Shown: positions 58,500 through 64,000 of the stretch, one piece after another
How positions within the stretch are numbered: the first letter of the stretch is position 1
Layout of the letters: every line of letters starts with the position of its first letter
DNA from: Cymodocea nodosa
Taxonomy: Eukaryota > Streptophyta > Magnoliopsida > Alismatales > Cymodoceaceae
Length of the DNA stretch: 64,000 nt
Reading direction: 5' to 3'
Assembly: GCA_036874045.1 (NCBI GenBank)
Contig: JAZBRI010000011.1
Coordinates: 6,262,001-6,326,000 of the forward strand
Notes under the pieces: generated by a model
Told to the model about the DNA's origin: nothing
Seen by the model: only the letters and a program-made list of their open reading frames with translations
Databases searched by the model: none
Translations under genes and position numbers: made by a program

Positions 58500-59574
58500 T
58501 AGATATTGTTATTCCTCCCCCTACAAATATACTTCAAATATATTCAATAACATAGAAAATATACTTGTATAAGATAGGTGTTAATTATAACTATACTTTA
58601 AATTTTTTAGAAACTTCTGTTACCCTAAATTCATCAAGAATGATTTCCAGAATCAACTCCAACTATATATGAATCAAAACATAACTTTAAACTTAATATG
58701 ATTAACACAAGGAGAATATAGAAATGTATCTCAAATAAACATGTTCAAAAGTACTAGTTTAGATTCAACAAATCAGTAGTCATATTGGTAGAAACTATAT
58801 TCGATTCAAAGATATTTGTATTTAATGAAACAACTTTTATCTTTTCAAAATAGTAAATATAGATAATTTTCTCTAAAAGTTAGCTTGAAAAGCTTGAATC
58901 ATATAAGAGCTTTTTGATGTACCCGTATAATGAACTTCCAGTCAACAATCCTAGGTCTAGTCAGGACCTTAGGTTGTTAGATTTAAAGAGTCCTTTTTTA
59001 GGACAACAATCCTTACATACCTATCTACTCAAGTACAAGAGTCTCGTGATTAAACTAATCAATAAATTCTCAAAGATTTTCACTTTATAAGCACTTTTAA
59101 TTTGAAGCATAGTATATATGTATTTCATTAATACAGATGCAATAACGCACAAATCTCATACAATTTTTGCTTTTATGATTTTACTGAAAATATGAATCAA
59201 TTTCAATAAGCACATACTTTTGATCAATAGCTTAATATGATTTACATATAAATTATTCTACAAGTTTAATCAATCAAGTCAAACTCATTCTTAATCATCT
59301 GCACTTTCATTGATCCAATGAAAACACTTAATCAAAATTTTAGGATTTCAGAGGAATTTAATGTTTTTCATTAACATTTCTACTTAAAATTTTAAAAACC
59401 ATTAAACTTAGAAAAATAAGTAAAATCAATAAGATACTACTATAATTTTATCATAAATACAAAGTATCTTATGCAGCAATTTAAATATTACTTAGATATT
59501 TATGATAAGTATATAATATCTATGAGGTAAACAACATCATCAACAATATTTATCTTTTATGGAATTCAAGCATT
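58500..59574 (-). repeat. Diverged family-B-like 3' region in relic R
   Basis: Blocks such as 'gcttgaatcatataagagct' and 'caacaatccttacatacc' match 20525-20700 of B2 in the same orientation, with many differences. It lacks a recognisable LTR start at the expected end. Confidence 0.65.
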
Positions 59575-60026
59575 TTACACATCACATAGCCTACAAATAC
59601 CTAAATTTAATCTTATGTTGCAAAATGTATTTTCATCTAGAGGTTTTGTAAAAATATCATCTAATTGATTTTTACTAAACACAAATCCTAATTTAATTTT
59701 TTCTTTATTTACGTTATCTCTTAGAAAATGATGTCTAACCTCTATATGCTTTGCTCTAGAATGTAATACAAGATTTTTGGAAAGATTTATTACAGAACTA
59801 CTATCATAATAAATCTCAGTTGTATCATAAGATAAACCAAAATCTTCTAATGTTTGCCTTATCCATAGAATCTAAGTACAACACAATGCAACAGCAACAT
59901 ATTCAACCTCAGTGGTTGAAAGTGCTACATAATTTTGCTTTTTACTAAACCATGATACCAAATTATTTCCCAATAATTGACATGTGCCACTAGTACTCTT
60001 TCTATCAAATTTAGATCCTACATAAT
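59575..60026 (-). pseudogene. pol: Copia RNase H and pol C-terminus in relic R, cut by B5
   Basis: The sense strand reads 'NYVGSKFDRKSTSGTCQLLG', 'LVSWFSKKQNYVALSTTEVE', 'YYDSSSVINLSKNLVLHSRA', 'KHIEVRHHFLRDNV', 'DIFTKPLDENTF', and ends 'NLGICRLCDV' with a stop at 59575. This is the same domain as 22725-23130 of C1 but clearly diverged, so it is a different copia element. One CAG to TAG and a small frameshift are visible. The upstream part of pol would lie beyond the B5 insertion. Directly after the stop codon comes family-B-like non-coding sequence rather than a copia 3' end. Confidence 0.8.
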
Positions 60027-61834
60027 TGTTTTGAATGAAAAAGTGCATATTATTAACAGTTAAATGATGGTTAATTGCATAATATTTAGCTTATCATATG
60101 AGAATTAAGCCATTATGTTATAATTGCACTGTTATATGCTTTAATTGAAGAATCTGCTTAATTTTGGGGAATTAATGTTAATTTAGTACATTTACGAACT
60201 ATCGGTAAGTTGCAGGCTGTGAAATTCTTAAATATCTGAATTTTTTGATATTTCGGATAGTTATGTTTAAATTGCCGAACAGTTATGTTTAGAGAGAATA
60301 TTTTATTATTTCCAGATGTACATGTGTCGAGATCCGGTAGATTTACTTAAGTTTAACTCGTTAAGTTAGTATAACTGCATGCGTTGAGTTACATGAATAT
60401 ACACTAAGGTAACGCGTTAGGTTAGCGGCTTATTTCTTTATTGCATGTATTTTATAGTTATTTTCTAAAATGCCACTATAGTAGTTGCAAGAACAGACAG
60501 TTGGAAGGAAAAACCACGTTTGCATGTATCACACAGGAATTCAATCGCGCATGGAGAAGGAAGCATCGCCATTGATCTAAAGGAAGGAAATCCAACCGAT
60601 CATTCAAGCAGAAGCAATTACTACTGAAGAAATATAAAAGAAAAGAAGAAAAAAAGAAGAAAGTGTGATCAATGGACGATAGTATATACAGAGGAGGAGC
60701 ATCGAGCTTTCTACAAACAGTATCGGTGATTCTCCGAAGTATCACACCAACCATCGTATCACCACCATAATCACCAACCATCGGAGGTCTGTGAGAATAC
60801 TTTCTTGATGTCGGGTCGATTCCGAGCCAAACACAGTGCCTGACAACCACTGTGAGGAGTGATCGCGTCGCAGGAAGGGAAGCCATTTTCACAAAGCGCC
60901 GACTCATATTTCAAGAGATCGTAAAGCTTTTAGCCTTGGCTTCGGGTTGATGCCTGTATGCTGAAGAGGAGATCATCTTGCAATTCTAGACTCGCAATTC
61001 TATAGGGAGAGGAGACAGAATTGTAAGTGGTTTAATTTTCAGTGGTGTAATCGCGTTGCAAGTAGTGTCGGAAGTATTTACTATCAAGTGAGATTACTTT
61101 ACATTTCACCTTTCGCCCATTTCCATGTTCACATCAAAACAAAAATACCAAAAATAATTTATCTTTGTTTGTATGTTGTATTTGAGTATTGTATTGTTTG
61201 TGTTGTATCGTGATTAATGTTATGTGTATCAGTTTTATGATTGTTTTATGTTAGTTTTAATTTTACAATTTACTGAAATTGGTTCGTACAAAAAACTTAA
61301 AGATTTTAATGGTGACTATTTGAATAATCTAAATGTTAGTATTGCTTAATGATAAATCCAATGTTAACTAGCATTAAAAAGCTTAATTGATGTTATTTAC
61401 AATCTGTGGAATCGCCCAATGGTTGGCCGAATTCCTCTGTAAATAGCAGTATTATAAAGAAGAGACAGGCTCGTGGAGTTAACTTAAGTCCACGAGGATA
61501 GTCTGTTGAGTTAGCCATAACTCAACGAACTTAGTCCATTGAGTTAACTGTAACTCAACGGAGTGCTTATGGAATATAAATTTGAATTGTTCACAATCAA
61601 ACATTTCTTAAATTCGTCAACAATTCCCTATGGGATCAACCTGTACTTGCACACTGATACAATAGACACTGTGCACTTGCAGTTAAAGTACAAATTGGAA
61701 TTAATATCTAAATTGTATTAAAGGTTGTTTGTTTACATCTAAAAGAAAGAATAGGCATAAAGATAAATTAACTAAGTAAAAATAGAAGTAACAAATCCAA
61801 GTTTTTCTAGTGTAGTGCTGGGAAAACCCAAACA
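60027..61834 (+). repeat. B5 5' LTR (1808 bp)
   Basis: It starts tgttttgaatg and ends acccaaaca. It lacks most of the hairpin modules of the longer LTRs. The TATA box is at 60633-60640. A degenerate primer-site-like motif (near 61808-61822) precedes the LTR end. Confidence 0.83.
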
Positions 61835-61841
61835 AGTTTTG

Positions 61842-61859
61842 TGGCACCGTTGCCGGGGA
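61842..61859 (+). other. B5 primer binding site (tRNA-Asp type)
   Basis: The sequence tggcaccgttgccgggga lies seven bases after the LTR end and has one mismatch to the usual site. It is the best preserved primer site of family B here. Confidence 0.85.
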
Positions 61860-62368
61860 ATTGAATTGAATTGAATTGAGTTAAACATTAAAAATATATA
61901 TATAACATAAAAATAGTTGCGGTTCAATCGATTGGATCCATCGGTATGACCGGAACATTAAAATAAAAAAAAAAAAAATTGTATATTAATTTTTAGAAAA
62001 AAATATTGGTTTTACCGAAACATAGTATCGATCCAATCGAAAGAAAAATAAAAAAATAAAAAATATTTTGGTTTAACCGAAGCATAGTATCGGTTAAACC
62101 GGCAAAAAAAAATTGTATATTAATTTTCAAAAAAAATATTGGTTTTACCGAAACATAGTATCGGTCCAACCAAAAGAAAAATAAAAAAAATAAAAATATT
62201 TAGGTCTGACCGAAGCATAGTATCGGTTAAATCGGTAAAAAAATAGAAAAACTATTCTCTGTAATATTTTTATTATTATATTTGCTTGTACGGGGAGTCC
62301 ATTGAGTTACGCTTAACTCAACGAGCATACTCTGTTAAGTCTTGAGTTAGTCAATGAGCTTATTCCGT
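61860..62368 (+). other. B5 spacer with 'accgaa..tatcggt' tandem repeat (61979-62238)
   Basis: It begins with an (aattg)n run at 61859-61881. A unit of about 130 bp then occurs twice (from 61979 and 62113). Each unit contains two 'accgaa(a/g)catagtatcg' motifs, and one forms an 11-base inverted repeat 'ggtttaaccga'/'tcggttaaacc'. It corresponds to the shorter spacer at 9980-10300 of B1. The hairpin block follows at 62296-62368. Confidence 0.7.
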
Positions 62369-62417
62369 ATTAGAAAAACTCCAAAAGGAAGTAGATGAAT
62401 TTAGGCATAGAGATTAA
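62369..62417 (+). pseudogene. B5 ORF2 remnant (last 16 codons)
   Basis: The coding remnant reads 'LEKLQKEVDEF', then the stop, joined directly to the integrase-ORF2 spacer. It marks the right end of a deletion of about 2.1 kb relative to B1. Confidence 0.75.
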
Positions 62418-63367
62418 ATTGTATTGTTCGTCTACTTGTGTAAAATTATATGAAATTGTATGGTGTACTTGTAATGTAATTGATTCATATTAATGAATAT
62501 AATTTTTCAGATGCAATTTTCATACGTATTTGGATGTGAAATGAATGGAATTTATTGAATATTATGTAATTTGTGGAACTTTGTGAATATGTAACAGATT
62601 TACAATTTGCTGAATGACAGGATAACTGCTTAAAAAGTTCTGCATGTTATAAGGTAAAATGTAAATTCTACATAACGTAAAATGACCTGCAAGTTAAATC
62701 TTTATATAATGTTCAGATTTAAATGTATTTTAATCAAAATGTGGCATTAATGACAGATTTAACTTTATTATAGTTAGCAGAATGAAAAACAAAGAAAAAA
62801 AAAAACAGAATAGAAAACTTATGAGAGTGAAACTTAGATGTTGCCAAGTGTTAAAACTCAACGAAGTAAGTCCATTGAGTTAACTGTAAACTCCACGAGG
62901 TCAGTAATATAATATAAGGTCACTCCGTTGAGTTATGTGTAACTCAACGAAGTTAGTCCGTGGAGTTAGCAACAGTAACCGACTGTGTTCTGTTGAGTAA
63001 TTTGTAACTCAACCAGGTTAGTTCGTGGATTAAGCAGAACGGTTATTCTTTTAACCACAAACGAAACTTCGTCGGTTCAGCAGTTACCAAAATTTGAAAT
63101 TAGTAGTGGTACACATACCCATAAAAATAGGAACCACGATGCACGTTGCAAGCCACATTCTTGCAACGAGATTTATTCACTTTATGGATGCGCAGTATAT
63201 ATATGAAACAGAATGTTATTTACGAGTTACCAGCACTTTTAAAAGAAAGGAGAAAGTGTTGGAGGAACTGGAAGGAGAAGTAGTTGATTCAACCTTCATC
63301 CGACAACAAATATTTATAGAATGGAAAGCTTCAGACTGGTATGTAATTAATCTTTTACTATTTATTT
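62418..63367 (+). other. B5 spacer before gag: hairpins, TATA-like box, small ORF
   Basis: Hairpin blocks are at 62850-63030 and TATATATA near 63195-63204. A 101-codon ORF (63094-63399, MKLVVVHIPIKIG...) belongs to the small-ORF set also seen before gag in B1, B2 and B3; here it overlaps the gag start. Confidence 0.5.
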
Positions 63368-64000
63368 ATGAGCACATGGACTCGTTCTCTAAGCACTAAA
63401 TGATTAGTAAGAACACCTACCTAGGAATTTTCATTGTAGAAGAGTACTGAAAAATTTTCTAAACTAAACTTTAACGAAATTCTTTGGGGTGTAGCTAACC
63501 TTTCTTTAAAAGAGAACGTAGAGATGGCTACTCTAGTAGAAAAACCATTAGGAGAGATTCTATATCCTGAATTAATTGATGAACCTTCATGTATTCGATT
63601 GCCAAACTTTAAGGGAGATAGGTTTGAATTGAAATCTAATTATATTAGTCAATTGCCACATTTTCATGGATTAGAAAGAGACGATGCCTATTATTTCCTT
63701 AGAGAATTTAACGAAGTTTGTCAAATGATGAGAATGCCGAACATGAGTATAAATGCTATTAAACTTAGATATAGCCCTTTTTCTTTAAAAGATACAGCTA
63801 AGAGATTGTTATTTACTCTATCGCCTAATTCAATTTCTACATGGACTGAATTTTGCTCTATTTTTCTGGAAAAATACTATCCAACACATCAAACGATTAA
63901 AAAGAAGAAAGAAATATTAATGTGTAGCCAAAAACAGGGTGAATCATTCTGGAAATATTTTGAATGATTTAAAGATTTACTAACTCAATGTCCACATCAT
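63368..64000 (+). pseudogene. gag: B5 gag (capsid), 5' part, broken, runs off window
   Basis: The start is at 63368 (MSTWTRSLSTK), followed at once by CGA to TGA. From 63524 the frame is open for 147 codons: 'FELKSNYISQLPHFHGLERD', 'FLREFNEVCQMM', 'LKDTAKRLLFTL', 'QKQGESFWKYFE'. It stops at a TGA (63965) in place of the Arg codon of 'YFERFKDLL'. The remaining capsid, the coiled coil and any F-box ORF would lie beyond the window. The sequence is close to gag of B1 and B3. Confidence 0.83.

Larger units (their letters stand above)
60027..64000 (+). mobile_element. B5: internally deleted family B element (LTR, PBS, spacer, ORF2 tail, gag), continues past window
   Basis: It is inserted in the copia RNase H of relic R; 'ataat' (60022-60026) is the left target site. 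It has an LTR of 1808 bp, a good primer site, the integrase-ORF2 spacer, only the last 16 codons of ORF2, the pre-gag spacer and gag. All of the 5' ORF, pol and nearly all of ORF2 are missing. Gag is already broken. Confidence 0.85.

Noticed and set aside
57204-60026. Endogenous pararetrovirus fragment
   Set aside because: The only recognisable coding part is copia RNase H; no movement protein, coat protein or viral RT motif is seen.
1-64000. tRNA, rRNA or conserved host genes
   Set aside because: None found by eye; all long frames belong to retroelements or are shadows of them.

Overview
This window looks like repeat-filled intergenic DNA from a seed plant with a large genome. It is AT-rich and consists almost wholly of nested LTR retrotransposons. 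I found no tRNA, rRNA or ordinary host gene. The plant origin rests on Athila-type Ty3/gypsy features (a tRNA-Asp-like primer site, the DLGA protease site, the plant Athila gag pattern), a SIRE/Maximus-like Ty1/copia element, and a plant F-box ORF. The species cannot be named. I call the elements A (gypsy), B1 to B5 (copies of a second, larger gypsy family), C1 (copia) and R (an older relic).

Layout. Element A (1-9747, +) lacks most of its 5' LTR. It is inserted in the integrase of B1 (9748-19622, +). B1's 3' LTR is cut and joined head-to-head to the 3' LTR stub of B2. B2 (minus strand) occupies 19623-20862, 28869-29156 and 38655-52552. It is interrupted by C1 (20863-28868, -) and by B3 (29157-38654, +), an internally deleted B copy flanked by a near-perfect 5-bp duplication. 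B2 itself sits inside the F-box gene of B4 (52553-57203, +, 3' part only). B4 lies in relic R (57204-60026), and B5 (60027 to the window end, +), another deletion derivative, is inserted in the copia RNase H of R.

Gene order of family B, read from B2, is: 5' LTR (about 2.1-2.2 kb), PBS, zinc-knuckle/'LRSG' ORF, protease, RT, RNase H, integrase, hairpin spacer, ORF2 (about 730 codons, function unknown), hairpin spacer, gag capsid ORF, hairpin spacer, F-box ORF (about 378 codons), long 3' region with two polypurine tracts, 3' LTR. Element A has the same unusual order (pol before gag) but lacks ORF2 and the F-box gene. The gag capsid ORF therefore lies downstream of integrase in two related families. 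Splice acceptors and a TATA box near the downstream ORFs suggest how they might be expressed.

Most ORFs are broken by nonsense changes (often CAG to TAG) and frameshifts. The clear exception is the F-box ORF of B3 (33549-34685), open over 378 codons.

Most interesting points: (1) an F-box gene carried as a standard gene of a retrotransposon family; (2) gag relocated behind pol; (3) an apparently shared regulatory module (CACGTG, then GACTTAAG at fixed spacing, then an AGTTA/TAACT hairpin) arrayed in the LTRs of both the copia element and the unrelated gypsy family B; (4) the same hairpin type marking every ORF boundary in family B.
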